A DNA stretch of 64,000 nt from Porticoccaceae bacterium (GTDB taxonomy: Bacteria > Pseudomonadota > Gammaproteobacteria > Pseudomonadales > Porticoccaceae), in assembly GCA_029250825.1 (NCBI GenBank), contig JAQXEN010000061.1, positions 28,109-92,108 on the forward strand, given 5' to 3'. Below are positions 26,664-35,968 of this stretch, one piece after another. The notes under the pieces were generated by a model. That model worked only from the letters and a program-made list of their open reading frames with translations, did not search any database and was not told the origin of the DNA. Each line of letters starts with the position of its first letter. Position 1 is the stretch's first letter. A program made the position numbers and the translations under genes.

Positions 26664-28697
26664 CTAAGAAATACCCCTGTGCCTCAATAGCGCGTCATTA
26701 GATGGCTCTCGACCCCGGAACTGCACAAATAGATTCATTGCGTCATCGGAGCCACCCTGCTCAAGAATCGCCTCGCGGAATTTATCCCCGGCGGCCTGAT
26801 CAAAAATGCCCTGTTCTTCAAATAGCGAGAAAGCATCCGCAGACAAGACCTCAGCCCAGAGGTAGCTGTAATAACCGGCGGCATAACCCCCGGCAAAAAT
26901 ATGCCCAAAACCATTTTGAAAGCGATTGTAATCTGGTGTTTTAACAACCGCGATCTGCTCACGTACTTCATTGATCAACTGCTGGGGGTTGATTGGATTG
27001 CTGGGGTTGTATTCAAGGTGCAGGCGAAAATCAAAGGTGGCAAACTCAAGCTGACGAGCCAGCGCCATGCCTGACTGAAAGTTCTTTGCCGCCAATAATT
27101 TATCAAGCATGGCTTGGGGCAGCGCTTCGCCGCTTTCAAAATGGGCTGACATCAGCGCAATACTCTCCTCCTGCCAGCACCAGTTCTCCATAAATTGGCT
27201 CGGCAGTTCCACCGCATCCCAGGCGACACCATTGATACCCGACACATCTAAGACTTCAACTTGCGTGAGCATATGATGCAGGCCGTGGCCAAACTCATGA
27301 AATAAGGTGGTGACTTCATTGTGGGTTAGCAGCGCCGGCTTGCCGGCCACAGGGGGGGTAAAGTTACAGGTGAGATAGGCCACGGGCAGCTGAATACCTT
27401 CGGCCAGTTTGCGCCGTGAACGGCACACATCCATCCAAGCCCCACCCTGCTTCTTCTCTCTGGCGTATAAGTCCAAATAAAAACTGGCGATGACCTCACC
27501 ATTGCGCGAGATGCGATAGAACTTGGCATCCCCGTGCCACAGAGCGACACTGCGGTCTTCTTCAATACTAATATCAAACAGTCGGCCGGCGATACTGTAG
27601 AGGCCCTCTATCACGCTCTCAACAGGGAACCAAGGACGCAACTCTTCAACACTAATGGCATAGCGCTCAGTGCGCAGTTTCTCTGAGGCATAGGCAATGT
27701 CCCAGGCCTTGAGATCATCGAGCTGAAGTTCTTTGCGAGCGAAGCTTGATAGCTCAGTAAACTCTTTTTCCGCCTGGGGTTTTACCTGCTTAGCAAGGTC
27801 GCTCAAGAAGCTCATGACCTGACTGGTTGAGGCGGCCATCTTAGGTGCCAGAGACAGCTCCGCGGCATTACCAAGACCCAAGAGTTGCGACAGCTGGTGA
27901 CGCAATTTTAATATCTCATCAATAATCGCGCTGTTATCCCACTGCCCCGCCTGCGGACCCTGATCGGACGCACGGGTAGTGAAGGCCTGATACATCTCTT
28001 CGCGCAATCCACGACTGTCGGCGTAGGTCATAACGGCGATAAAACAGGGCTGATCTAGGCTGAGCAAATATCCGCTCTGTTGCTTTTCTTCAGCAGCCTG
28101 AGCGAACAGGGCAAGAGAGTTCTCGGGAACACCCGCTAACGCTTTGGCATCGGCTATCAACAGTGTCCAAGCCTGAGTAGCATCCATAACATTGTCGCCG
28201 AAAGTGCTGCTAAGTTCGGCTAAACGCTGGGTTAAATCGGAAAACTGCTGCTTTTTATCTTCTGCCAGTGACACCCCTGAGAGATGAAAACCCTGCAATG
28301 CTAGTTTGATACTGTGACGCTGAGCCTGAGTTAACTGAGCAAATTCTTGACTCTCTGAGAGGGTTTTATAGGCCTGAAAGAGTGCCTTATTCTGCCCTAC
28401 TTCGGTTCCCCACTGAGCCAACTTCCCGACACAGTTATTGTAGGCCTGACGCAGCGCATCAGAATTTAGCACGCTATTTAAATGGCCAACCGGTGACCAG
28501 GCTTGATTGACCATTTCATTGCGCTCATCGATTGGCTCGATTAGAGAATCCCAGCTGACCTTTCCCAGCCCCGCCAATTGCGCCGTGAGACCAGTGCGAT
28601 TTTGCTCGATCAGCTGTTCAATGGCTGGCTCCACATGCTCAGCCCCAATAGCGGCAAAGGGGGGCAACTCATGGGTTTCTAAAAGTGGGTTGGTCAC
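26664..28697 (-). CDS. prlC: Oligopeptidase A
   Basis: 677-residue M3 family zinc metallopeptidase, cytosolic, degrading short peptides and signal-peptide fragments. The zinc motif HEFGHGLHHM is near residue 465, with the third ligand glutamate in the helix that follows (WDAVELPSQFMENW). Length and the N-terminal TNPLLETHELPPF match E. coli PrlC. Monocistronic; 213 bases separate it from fdsD upstream. Confidence 0.97.
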   Translation of the reverse strand: MTNPLLETHELPPFAAIGAEHVEPAIEQLIEQNRTGLTAQLAGLGKVSWDSLIEPIDERNEMVNQAWSPVGHLNSVLNSDALRQAYNNCVGKLAQWGTEVGQNKALFQAYKTLSESQEFAQLTQAQRHSIKLALQGFHLSGVSLAEDKKQQFSDLTQRLAELSSTFGDNVMDATQAWTLLIADAKALAGVPENSLALFAQAAEEKQQSGYLLSLDQPCFIAVMTYADSRGLREEMYQAFTTRASDQGPQAGQWDNSAIIDEILKLRHQLSQLLGLGNAAELSLAPKMAASTSQVMSFLSDLAKQVKPQAEKEFTELSSFARKELQLDDLKAWDIAYASEKLRTERYAISVEELRPWFPVESVIEGLYSIAGRLFDISIEEDRSVALWHGDAKFYRISRNGEVIASFYLDLYAREKKQGGAWMDVCRSRRKLAEGIQLPVAYLTCNFTPPVAGKPALLTHNEVTTLFHEFGHGLHHMLTQVEVLDVSGINGVAWDAVELPSQFMENWCWQEESIALMSAHFESGEALPQAMLDKLLAAKNFQSGMALARQLEFATFDFRLHLEYNPSNPINPQQLINEVREQIAVVKTPDYNRFQNGFGHIFAGGYAAGYYSYLWAEVLSADAFSLFEEQGIFDQAAGDKFREAILEQGGSDDAMNLFVQFRGREPSNDALLRHRGIS

Positions 28698-28910
28698 GGT
28701 GGGGGTCCTTATTGGTTGGATATGCGTTGCTAGATTATTATTTCAGGCTAAATGATTATTCATTCAATTATTGATGAAGTCTATAGAACTGTGTGCCGAG
28801 GTAAAACCCTAGCAGTGCTTAGAGATATCTCAGCGCCATTTGAGATAGCAGGGATAGGATTCTAGGGATTAGATTTGATCGATAAAAGGTGGGTCAGGTA
28901 AAAATGGCTT

Positions 28911-29153
28911 TTAGGCGCCCTTGGCTTGCTGAATTTTTACTAGGTTGTGAATGGCCATCTGAGCTGTCGCGGTCAAACCAATATCATCCCCCACCGCCCG
29001 CTGTGTAATCAGGTCTTTCATCGGCGGCGCCCAAAATTTCTCAAGGTGCTGAGCCACCTGATCGGCAACCATTTCATCGCTGCCATTGGCACTCATATTG
29101 AGGGCTATTTGGTTGACCTGACTGACTAGACGCTGAAGTTTTGATTCTGACAT
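28911..29153 (-). CDS. fdsD: Formate dehydrogenase subunit delta
   Basis: 80 residues from ATG 29153 (MSESKLQRLVSQVNQIA). A longer in-frame start at 29198 would overlap fdhD and add 15 residues without family similarity. FdsD proteins are about 75-80 residues and are needed for mature FdsABG; the motif VAQHLEKFWAPPMKDLI is characteristic. It closes the fds transcription unit. Confidence 0.9.
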   Translation of the reverse strand: MSESKLQRLVSQVNQIALNMSANGSDEMVADQVAQHLEKFWAPPMKDLITQRAVGDDIGLTATAQMAIHNLVKIQQAKGA

Positions 29154-29163
29154 GGGGTTTCTC

Positions 29164-29955
29164 TCAATGAATTCTTTGGCCACAGGCATAGACCACATGA
29201 CGACCGGTTCGGGTGAAGCCCACCAAGGTTAAGCCACTTGTCTCGGCCAGTTGGATGGCCAGAGATGTAGGCGCCGAGACGGCGGCTAAAAGTGGAATAT
29301 TGGCGCTGGTAGTTTTTGACACCATTTCATAGCTGGCTCTGCTGGTCACTAAGACAAAGCCTGCCTCAAGTTGTGTTTTAGCCAGTGCTCCCAATAATTT
29401 ATCCAGTGCATTGTGACGACCAACATCTTCACGCACTAATAATAGTTCGCCCTGCTGATTACAGTAGGCGGCGCCATGTACGGCACCAGTTTGCTGCTGC
29501 AATTTCTGTTCTGAGGCCAAGTTGCTGGCGGCTTTTTGAATGGCTTGGTGGCTTATAGATAAATCACTGGTGACCCTAACTGGCTCGGCAATCGCCTGAT
29601 CTAAAGATTCGGCACCACAGAGTCCACATCCGGTTCTGCCCACTAGATTGCGGCGCTTTTGCTTTAATTTGGCAAAGGGTTCGGCCCTAATAGTGAGGAC
29701 TAGCTCTATGCCTTTGTCGGTCTCTAGCACTTCGCAGTCGAGCAGTTGTGCGGCGCTTTGCAAGATCCCTTCACTGAGGCTAAAGCCCAGAGCAAAGTCT
29801 TCCAAGTCTGCGGGTGTAGCCATCATCACCACATGGGAGATGCCGTTATAGACCAGTGCAATGGCGGTTTCAGTGGCAACCCAATCGCTGCCCTCGGCAG
29901 TTTCTCCGGCGTTCCAGACTGCACGATTAACCTTATCTGACCCGCCAGTTGCCAC
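29164..29955 (-). CDS. fdhD: Formate dehydrogenase accessory sulfurtransferase FdhD
   Basis: 263 residues. FdhD passes sulfur from IscS to the molybdenum site of formate dehydrogenase. The essential flexible loop cysteines are in RTGCGLCGAES near residues 106-116. Further conserved segments are VREDVGRHNALDKLLG and FVLVTSRASYEMV. Starts with GTG three bases after the fdsA stop, so it is tightly coupled to its client enzyme. Confidence 0.95.
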   Translation of the reverse strand: MATGGSDKVNRAVWNAGETAEGSDWVATETAIALVYNGISHVVMMATPADLEDFALGFSLSEGILQSAAQLLDCEVLETDKGIELVLTIRAEPFAKLKQKRRNLVGRTGCGLCGAESLDQAIAEPVRVTSDLSISHQAIQKAASNLASEQKLQQQTGAVHGAAYCNQQGELLLVREDVGRHNALDKLLGALAKTQLEAGFVLVTSRASYEMVSKTTSANIPLLAAVSAPTSLAIQLAETSGLTLVGFTRTGRHVVYACGQRIH

Positions 29956-29957
29956 GC

Positions 29958-32804
29958 TTAATGCTGCGCTTCTTTTAATAAGCCTTGCTGCTGCTTATCA
30001 AAGGACTTCTGCCGCGCCTGCCAGCTCGATGGCGCGGTGACTTTGCTAATTTGCACCGCGGTCACTTTGTATTCGGGGCAGTTGGTAGCCCAGTCGCTGT
30101 TATCCGTGGTGATCACATTGGCACCGGAAACCGGGTGATGGAAGGTGGTGTAGACAACACCTGGCTTAACCCTGTCGGTGACACTGGCGCGCAGCACCGT
30201 GTCTCCTACGCGACTATTAATACCGACCCAGTCGTCATGGTTAATACCGCGCTCTTCGGCATCATGGGGATGGATTTCCAATAAGTCTTCACCGTGCCAT
30301 TCGCTATTGTCAGTGCGTCTGGTTTGCGCGCCAACATTGTATTGGGAGAGAATCCGACCGGTGGTGAGCAGCAGGGGAAACTTACGATTGGCGCGCTCGG
30401 TGGTCGCCACATATTCGGTCATGGCGAAGAAGCCTTTGCCGCGGACAAATTCCTCCACATGCATTATTGGCGTACCCTCTGGCGTGCTGTCATTGCACGG
30501 CCACTGAATGCTGCCAAGCTGCTCTAAGCGGTCGTAGGAGACTCCGGTAAAGGTTGGGGTCAGTCGGGCTATCTCATCCATAATTTCTGAAGGATGGCTG
30601 TAGTCCATTTTGCAGCCGAGGGCATTTGCCAAGGCCATAGTACCCTCCCAGTCCGCTTTGCCACTGAGTGGTGGCATAACTTTGCGCACTCTTGAGATTC
30701 TGCGCTCGGCATTGGTAAAGGTGCCATCCTTCTCTAGGAATGACGCGCCGGGCAAAAAGACATGGGCAAATTTAGCCGTTTCGTTAAGAAAGATATCCTG
30801 TACCACGAGGCATTCAATGGAGCGCAGTGCGGCTTCCACATGCTGGGTGTTGGGATCGGACTGGGCAATATCTTCCCCCTGACAGTAGAGACCTTTAAAC
30901 TCACCGTCGAGGGCTGCATCAAACATATTGGGGATACGCAGGCCCGGCTCGGAGTCCAGCGTTACGCCCCACTCCCCTTCAAATAATTGGCGAGTCGCGG
31001 TATCGGAAATATGTCGGTAGCCGGGTAGCTCATGGGGAAACGACCCCATATCGCAGGAACCCTGCACATTGTTTTGTCCACGCAGCGGGTTTACGCCCAC
31101 GCCATCGCGACCAATATTGCCGGTGAGCATGGCGAGATTGGCAATGCCCATCACCGCGGTTGAACCCTGACTATGTTCGGTGACACCTAGACCATAGAAA
31201 ATCGCGCCATTGCCACCGGTGGCATATAACCTGGCAGCAGCACGCAGATCAGCGGCGGCAACGCCGGTGATCGTTTCGGTATTTTCGGGGGCGTGACGCT
31301 CGTCGCCAATAAAGGCTCGCCACTTCTCAAACTCAGCCACATCGCAGCGCTCGTGGATATAGTCTCGGGCTTCGAGGCCCTCGTTAACCACCACATGAGC
31401 CAGTGCATTAAGAATGGTTACATTGGTGCCCGGGCGCACCGGCAGATGATAGTCGGCGGTAATATGCGGTGAGCTGACCAGTTCAATTTTGCGCGGGTCG
31501 ATAACAATTAATTTGGCACCTTCTCGCAGTCGGCGCTTTAGACGGGAACCAAATACCGGATGCGCTTCGGTTGGGTTGGCACCCATTACGATCACCACAT
31601 CGGCCTCAGCCACTGAGGCGAAAGTTTGTGTCCCCGCGGATTCACCCAAAGTGGTCTTTAAACCAAAACCGGTGGGTGAATGGCAGACTCGAGCGCAGGT
31701 GTCGACATTGTTATTGCCAAATCCAGCACGTACCATTTTTTGCACTAAATAGACTTCTTCGTTGGTACAACGGCTTGATGAAATAGCACCAATGCTGGTG
31801 CGGCCATACTGCGCCTGAATATCCTTAAAGCGTTTGGCGGTGTAGGTCACAGCCTCATCCCAAGATACTTCGCGCCAGGGATCATCGATGCTATCGCGGA
31901 TCATGGGCAGAGTTATTCGGTCTTTGTGAGTGGCGTAACCAAAGGCAAACCGACCCTTAACACAGGCATGCCCCTCATTGGCCTTGCCGTCTTTATAGGG
32001 GGTCATGCGAACCACTTGACTGCCTTTCATCTCGGCTTTAAATGAGCAGCCGACACCGCAGTAAGCACAGGTGGTGGTCACTGAATGTTCAGGTTTACCC
32101 GCTTCAATAATACTTTTTTCGGTCAGGGTTGCGGTGGGGCAGGCATTGACGCAGGCTCCGCAGGAAACACATTCGGAATCCATAAAGTCTTCGGCTTGAC
32201 TGGCACTGACCTTGGATTCAAAACCACGACCATCGATGGTCAGAGCAAAAGTACCCTGCACTTCTTCACAGGCGCGTACGCAGCGTGAGCAGACAATGCA
32301 CTTGGAGGGGTCGAAGGTAAAATAGGGGTTGGACTCGTCTTTCTCGGCAACTAAATGGTTTTCGCCTTCAAAGCCATAGCGCACGGACCGCAGACCCAGT
32401 TCACCAGCGGTATCTTGCAGTTCGCAGTCGCCATTGGTGGGACAGGTCAGGCAGTCCAGAGGGTGATCGGAGATATACAGCTCCATAACATTGCGCCGCA
32501 GCTTGCCGATTTCATCGGACTGCGTTCGCACTTCCATACCTGCTTCGACATTGGTGGTACAGGATGCGGGGAATCCCCGGCGGCCTTCAATTTCAACTAA
32601 GCAGACACGGCAGGAGCCAAAGGATTTAAGTTGATCCGTGGCGCAGAGACGGGGAATTTTGACCCCGCTCTCGGCAGCAGCACGCATCACTGAGGTGCCC
32701 TCTGGCACGGTGACATTCACGCCATCGATACTCAATGTGACCATAGCTGTACTGGCGCTTTTAGGGGTACCGTAATCTGCCTGGGGTTCGTAGAATTCCA
32801 ACAT
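29958..32804 (-). CDS. fdsA: NAD-dependent formate dehydrogenase subunit alpha (Mo-bisMGD)
   Basis: 948-residue catalytic subunit, oxidising formate to CO2 in the cytoplasm. In order: a [2Fe-2S] ferredoxin domain (C54, C65, C68, C82), the His-Cys3 cluster (H114, C118, C121, C127), two [4Fe-4S] clusters (C169, C172, C175, C179; C212, C215, C218, C222), a [4Fe-4S] next to the active site (C246, C249, C253, C281), then the molybdopterin domains. The molybdenum ligand is C374 with H375 in RVCHSPTGF, so this is a cysteine, not selenocysteine, enzyme. The layout matches the oxygen-tolerant FdsABG type. TAA of fdsB directly precedes ATG. Confidence 0.96.
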   Translation of the reverse strand: MLEFYEPQADYGTPKSASTAMVTLSIDGVNVTVPEGTSVMRAAAESGVKIPRLCATDQLKSFGSCRVCLVEIEGRRGFPASCTTNVEAGMEVRTQSDEIGKLRRNVMELYISDHPLDCLTCPTNGDCELQDTAGELGLRSVRYGFEGENHLVAEKDESNPYFTFDPSKCIVCSRCVRACEEVQGTFALTIDGRGFESKVSASQAEDFMDSECVSCGACVNACPTATLTEKSIIEAGKPEHSVTTTCAYCGVGCSFKAEMKGSQVVRMTPYKDGKANEGHACVKGRFAFGYATHKDRITLPMIRDSIDDPWREVSWDEAVTYTAKRFKDIQAQYGRTSIGAISSSRCTNEEVYLVQKMVRAGFGNNNVDTCARVCHSPTGFGLKTTLGESAGTQTFASVAEADVVIVMGANPTEAHPVFGSRLKRRLREGAKLIVIDPRKIELVSSPHITADYHLPVRPGTNVTILNALAHVVVNEGLEARDYIHERCDVAEFEKWRAFIGDERHAPENTETITGVAAADLRAAARLYATGGNGAIFYGLGVTEHSQGSTAVMGIANLAMLTGNIGRDGVGVNPLRGQNNVQGSCDMGSFPHELPGYRHISDTATRQLFEGEWGVTLDSEPGLRIPNMFDAALDGEFKGLYCQGEDIAQSDPNTQHVEAALRSIECLVVQDIFLNETAKFAHVFLPGASFLEKDGTFTNAERRISRVRKVMPPLSGKADWEGTMALANALGCKMDYSHPSEIMDEIARLTPTFTGVSYDRLEQLGSIQWPCNDSTPEGTPIMHVEEFVRGKGFFAMTEYVATTERANRKFPLLLTTGRILSQYNVGAQTRRTDNSEWHGEDLLEIHPHDAEERGINHDDWVGINSRVGDTVLRASVTDRVKPGVVYTTFHHPVSGANVITTDNSDWATNCPEYKVTAVQISKVTAPSSWQARQKSFDKQQQGLLKEAQH

Positions 32805-34439
32805 TTAGTTTTCTCCCTGAGCAGCGCCTGCGGCGTCGCCTGATAAAGAGCCTGTGACGTTTTGCGATGATGCCAACGCGGCATCTTGTCCCGCGCCGGT
32901 GGCGTCCTGGATTAAAAAATCCTCCGGAAAATGACTTAACGCACTGCGCACTGGATAGGGCGTCATGCCCCCCATGGCACAGAGTGAGCCAAATTCCATC
33001 GTGTCGCAAAGTTCGTGCAACAGGATTAAATTATTGTCGCGGTTTTCATTAGCGACAATCCGGTCGATCACCTCAACACCCCGCACCGAACCAATTCGGC
33101 AGGGTGTGCATTTACCGCAGGATTCCACCACACAAAATTCCATGGCAAATCTAGCCTGAGCAGCCATATCAGCACCGTCGTCAAAGACCACAATACCGCC
33201 GTGACCAATCATCGCCTTGATCGCCGCAAAGGCTTCATAGTCCATGGGAGTGTCCCACTGGGACTCGGGCAAAAAGGCCCCCAGAGGCCCACCCACCTGA
33301 ATGGCGCGAAGCGGACGACCGCTGTAGGTGCCCTGCCCATAGTCTTCGACTATTTCCCGCAGTGTCACACCGAAGGCCAGTTCAATAAGACCGCCGCGCT
33401 TGATATTTCCCGCCAGCTGAATCGCCAGAGTACCCCGAGAACGGCCCATACCAAAGTTCTGATAGGTCGCTGCGCCCTGTTCCAGAATGCTTGAAACCGC
33501 CACCAAGGTCAGCACATTATTGACCACGGTTGGCTTGCCAAACAAACCTTCGATCGCTGGCAGAGGAGGTTTGGCACGAACCATTCCACGCTTGCCCTCT
33601 AGGCTCTCAAGCAATGAGGTTTCTTCACCACAGATATAGGCACCGGCACCGAGACGCACTTCGAGATGGAACTGCTTGCCCGAATCTTGAATATTGTCGC
33701 CGAGAAAATTAGCCTGAGTGGCCCGCTCGATAGCGGTATTTAAAAGTCTGTGAGCGACCGGGTATTCCGAGCGCAAATAGATATACCCCTGAGTGGCACC
33801 CACCGCCAAACCGGCGATAATCATGCCTTCAATCAGTTGATAGGGATCCGCTTCCATCACCAAACGATCGGCAAAAGTCCCGGAGTCGCCCTCATCGGCA
33901 TTGCACACAATATACTTCTGACAGGGTTCTTTGTCCGCTCCAGTGCTTGCACCAGCATCATGCACTGTCTGCCATTTAATGCCCGCAGGAAATGCTGCAC
34001 CCCCGCGACCTCGCAGACCCGAATCTTTAACTTCATCGACAATCTGTTGCCCTGTCATTTCCAAGGCTTTTTTAAGGCCTTGGAAACCGTTTAAAGCCTG
34101 GTAGTTCTCGAGGCAGACTGGATCACCCAAACCGGCACGGGCATAGGTCAGTCGCTGCTGAGACTTTAAATAGGGAATCTCTGCCACTGCACCCTGATAG
34201 AGAGCATGGCTGGCGGGATCCACGTCAAGGGCTGCAATAATGCTGGGAATATCCTTTGCCGAAACCGGACCAAAAGCAATGCGACCCTGATCTGTTTCCA
34301 CTTCCAATAGCGGTTCGAGCCAAAATAGTCCTCGGGAGCCATTGCGAATCGGTTCTATACCTGCGGTTTGCAGCGCGCTCGCCACAGCCTCTGAACCGAG
34401 CGCCAATGCGGTGGTGTCTTGGGGAATATAAAAGATCAT
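32805..34439 (-). CDS. fdsB: NAD-dependent formate dehydrogenase subunit beta (FMN/NADH)
   Basis: 544 residues, NuoF-like with an N-terminal thioredoxin-like region. RGRGGAAFPAGIKWQ (about 145-160) binds FMN, ADEGDSGTFADR and GAGAYICGEETSLLESLEGKRG are NADH/FMN segments, and ESCGKCTPCRIG near 442-453 carries the N3-type [4Fe-4S] cysteines. It passes electrons from FdsA to NAD. The last 30 residues are low-complexity Ala/Gly/Ser (GAGQDAALASS), absent from usual homologues. Start overlaps the fdsG stop by four bases (ATGA). Confidence 0.95.
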   Translation of the reverse strand: MIFYIPQDTTALALGSEAVASALQTAGIEPIRNGSRGLFWLEPLLEVETDQGRIAFGPVSAKDIPSIIAALDVDPASHALYQGAVAEIPYLKSQQRLTYARAGLGDPVCLENYQALNGFQGLKKALEMTGQQIVDEVKDSGLRGRGGAAFPAGIKWQTVHDAGASTGADKEPCQKYIVCNADEGDSGTFADRLVMEADPYQLIEGMIIAGLAVGATQGYIYLRSEYPVAHRLLNTAIERATQANFLGDNIQDSGKQFHLEVRLGAGAYICGEETSLLESLEGKRGMVRAKPPLPAIEGLFGKPTVVNNVLTLVAVSSILEQGAATYQNFGMGRSRGTLAIQLAGNIKRGGLIELAFGVTLREIVEDYGQGTYSGRPLRAIQVGGPLGAFLPESQWDTPMDYEAFAAIKAMIGHGGIVVFDDGADMAAQARFAMEFCVVESCGKCTPCRIGSVRGVEVIDRIVANENRDNNLILLHELCDTMEFGSLCAMGGMTPYPVRSALSHFPEDFLIQDATGAGQDAALASSQNVTGSLSGDAAGAAQGEN

Positions 34440-34954
34440 TTGGCTGACCTCTCTGCGCTCGCATGCTCATTTAACAGCCCATCCATTAGATCATCAAAGC
34501 GATCACCATTAACTCGAGCAAATATATCATTGTCAATTCGCACTGAGGGTGAGCAGGCACAGTTACCTAAGCAGTACACCGGCTCTAGGGTAATAGCGCC
34601 ATCGGCAGTGGTTTCACCGTAATCTAGGCCCAGAGTCTGCTTAGCGTGGGCTTCCAGCTCTCGGGAACCCATCGACTGACAGGCTTCAGCACGGCAAATT
34701 TGCACGGTATGGCGGCCCACTGGGCTGGTTTTAAAATCGTGATAGAAACTGATAACGCCATGCACTTCGGCCCGCGACAAATTGAGACCTTTGGCAATAA
34801 TCGGTACCGCAGCATCAGGCACATAACCCAGGTCGCCCTGAATGGCATGCAGCAGCGGTAACAAACCCCCTGACAGGGGTTTATATTGACCGACTAAATC
34901 ACTGATGGATTGCTGCTCAATCTGGCTGATACCCAACTCAATCACTCCTTTCAT
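34436..34954 (-). CDS. fdsG: NAD-dependent formate dehydrogenase subunit gamma
   Basis: 172-residue NuoE-like thioredoxin-fold [2Fe-2S] protein. Cluster cysteines are in CRAEACQSMG (about 85-94) and CLGNCACSPSV (about 128-138). First gene of the fds run; it starts 148 bases after the S-formylglutathione hydrolase stop, with a candidate promoter in between. Confidence 0.94.
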   Translation of the reverse strand: MKGVIELGISQIEQQSISDLVGQYKPLSGGLLPLLHAIQGDLGYVPDAAVPIIAKGLNLSRAEVHGVISFYHDFKTSPVGRHTVQICRAEACQSMGSRELEAHAKQTLGLDYGETTADGAITLEPVYCLGNCACSPSVRIDNDIFARVNGDRFDDLMDGLLNEHASAERSAK

Positions 34955-35004
34955 TATGTTTGGCTTGAGGCTCTCGAGCGCCCCGCCACGGCACGCAGTC
35001 TAGC

Positions 35005-35034
35005 ATTATCAACTGCCTGTTCTGGCGCACCCAA
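35005..35034 (-). promoter_or_regulatory. Candidate sigma70 promoter for fdsGBA-fdhD-fdsD
   Basis: On the minus strand TTGGGT (35034-35029), an 18-base spacer and GATAAT (35010-35005) lie about 50 bases before the fdsG start. Only a moderate match, and the -35 is weak. Confidence 0.3.
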
Positions 35035-35102
35035 GCGACTCTTATTTACCTAATAAAGACCCTTCATAAAGGCTTTTTTAAGGCTCAGCTAAGGCCGACT
35101 TT

Positions 35103-35954
35103 TTACGCCAGAGCCCGTGCATGAAATGCGATATGTTCCGCTATAAACGTAGCAATAAAAAAGTAGCTGTGATCATAATCCGGCTGCATCCTGATTTGCA
35201 TGGGGTAATCGGCCACTTGACCTGCCTTAACTAATAACTCGGTCTTGAGTTGCCCAGCTAAAAAATTGTCGGCAGCCCCCTGATCCACTAGCACAGGTAA
35301 ATGCTGTTTGGCCTCTTTAACCAGTTCAACCGTGTCGTATTGTTTCCACGAGCCCCGGTCGTCACCCAGGTAATGGCTGAGCACCTTGTCACCCCAAGGG
35401 CAATTGAGGGGCGAACAGATAGGGGCAAAGGCCGACACGGACTTAAACCTGTAGGGATTTTTAAGGGCGATGGTTAAAGCCCCGTGACCACCCATTGAAT
35501 GCCCAGAGATTGAGGCTCGCTGACTATCGATGGGCAGCTCTGCAGCAATCAGTGCCGGTAGTTCTTCCGAGACATAGCTGTACATCTGATAGTGCTCAGC
35601 CCAGGGCGCTTGAGTGGCATTGACATAAAAACCGGCACCCAGTCCCATATCGTAAGCGCCCTCGGGATCATCCACTACGCCCTCACCTCTGGGGCTGGTA
35701 TCTGGGCAGACTATGGCAATGCCATATTTTGCTGCATGCTGCTGAGCGCCGGCTTTCTGAACAAAGTTCTCGTCATTGCAGGTTAAGCCTGACAACCAAT
35801 ACAAAACCGGCACTGAACCATGTTGCGCCTGAGGGGGTAAATAGACGCTAAAAGTCATCTCACAGTTCAACACTGCAGACTGGTGTTTAAAGCGTAACTG
35901 TTGACCGCCAAAGCTTTGGTTTGCGCCGATCTGTTCTATAGATTGAACTGTCAT
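35103..35954 (-). CDS. fghA: S-formylglutathione hydrolase
   Basis: 283-residue esterase-D-family alpha/beta hydrolase that releases formate and glutathione from S-formylglutathione. The nucleophile elbow is GHSMGGHGALT near residues 148-158, the aspartate is in VDQGAADNFL and the histidine in PDYDHSYFFIATF. It lies 14 bases after frmA, the enzyme that makes its substrate. Confidence 0.95.
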   Translation of the reverse strand: MTVQSIEQIGANQSFGGQQLRFKHQSAVLNCEMTFSVYLPPQAQHGSVPVLYWLSGLTCNDENFVQKAGAQQHAAKYGIAIVCPDTSPRGEGVVDDPEGAYDMGLGAGFYVNATQAPWAEHYQMYSYVSEELPALIAAELPIDSQRASISGHSMGGHGALTIALKNPYRFKSVSAFAPICSPLNCPWGDKVLSHYLGDDRGSWKQYDTVELVKEAKQHLPVLVDQGAADNFLAGQLKTELLVKAGQVADYPMQIRMQPDYDHSYFFIATFIAEHIAFHARALA

Positions 35955-35968
35955 ATGAAATTCCAGCG

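Noticed and set aside
26462..26701. 79-codon plus-strand ORF between ogt and prlC
   Set aside because: Overlaps both gene ends, has no ribosome site and an unstructured composition.
29958..32804. Selenocysteine formate dehydrogenase
   Set aside because: The molybdenum ligand position is an ordinary cysteine codon (C374) and no in-frame TGA is present.
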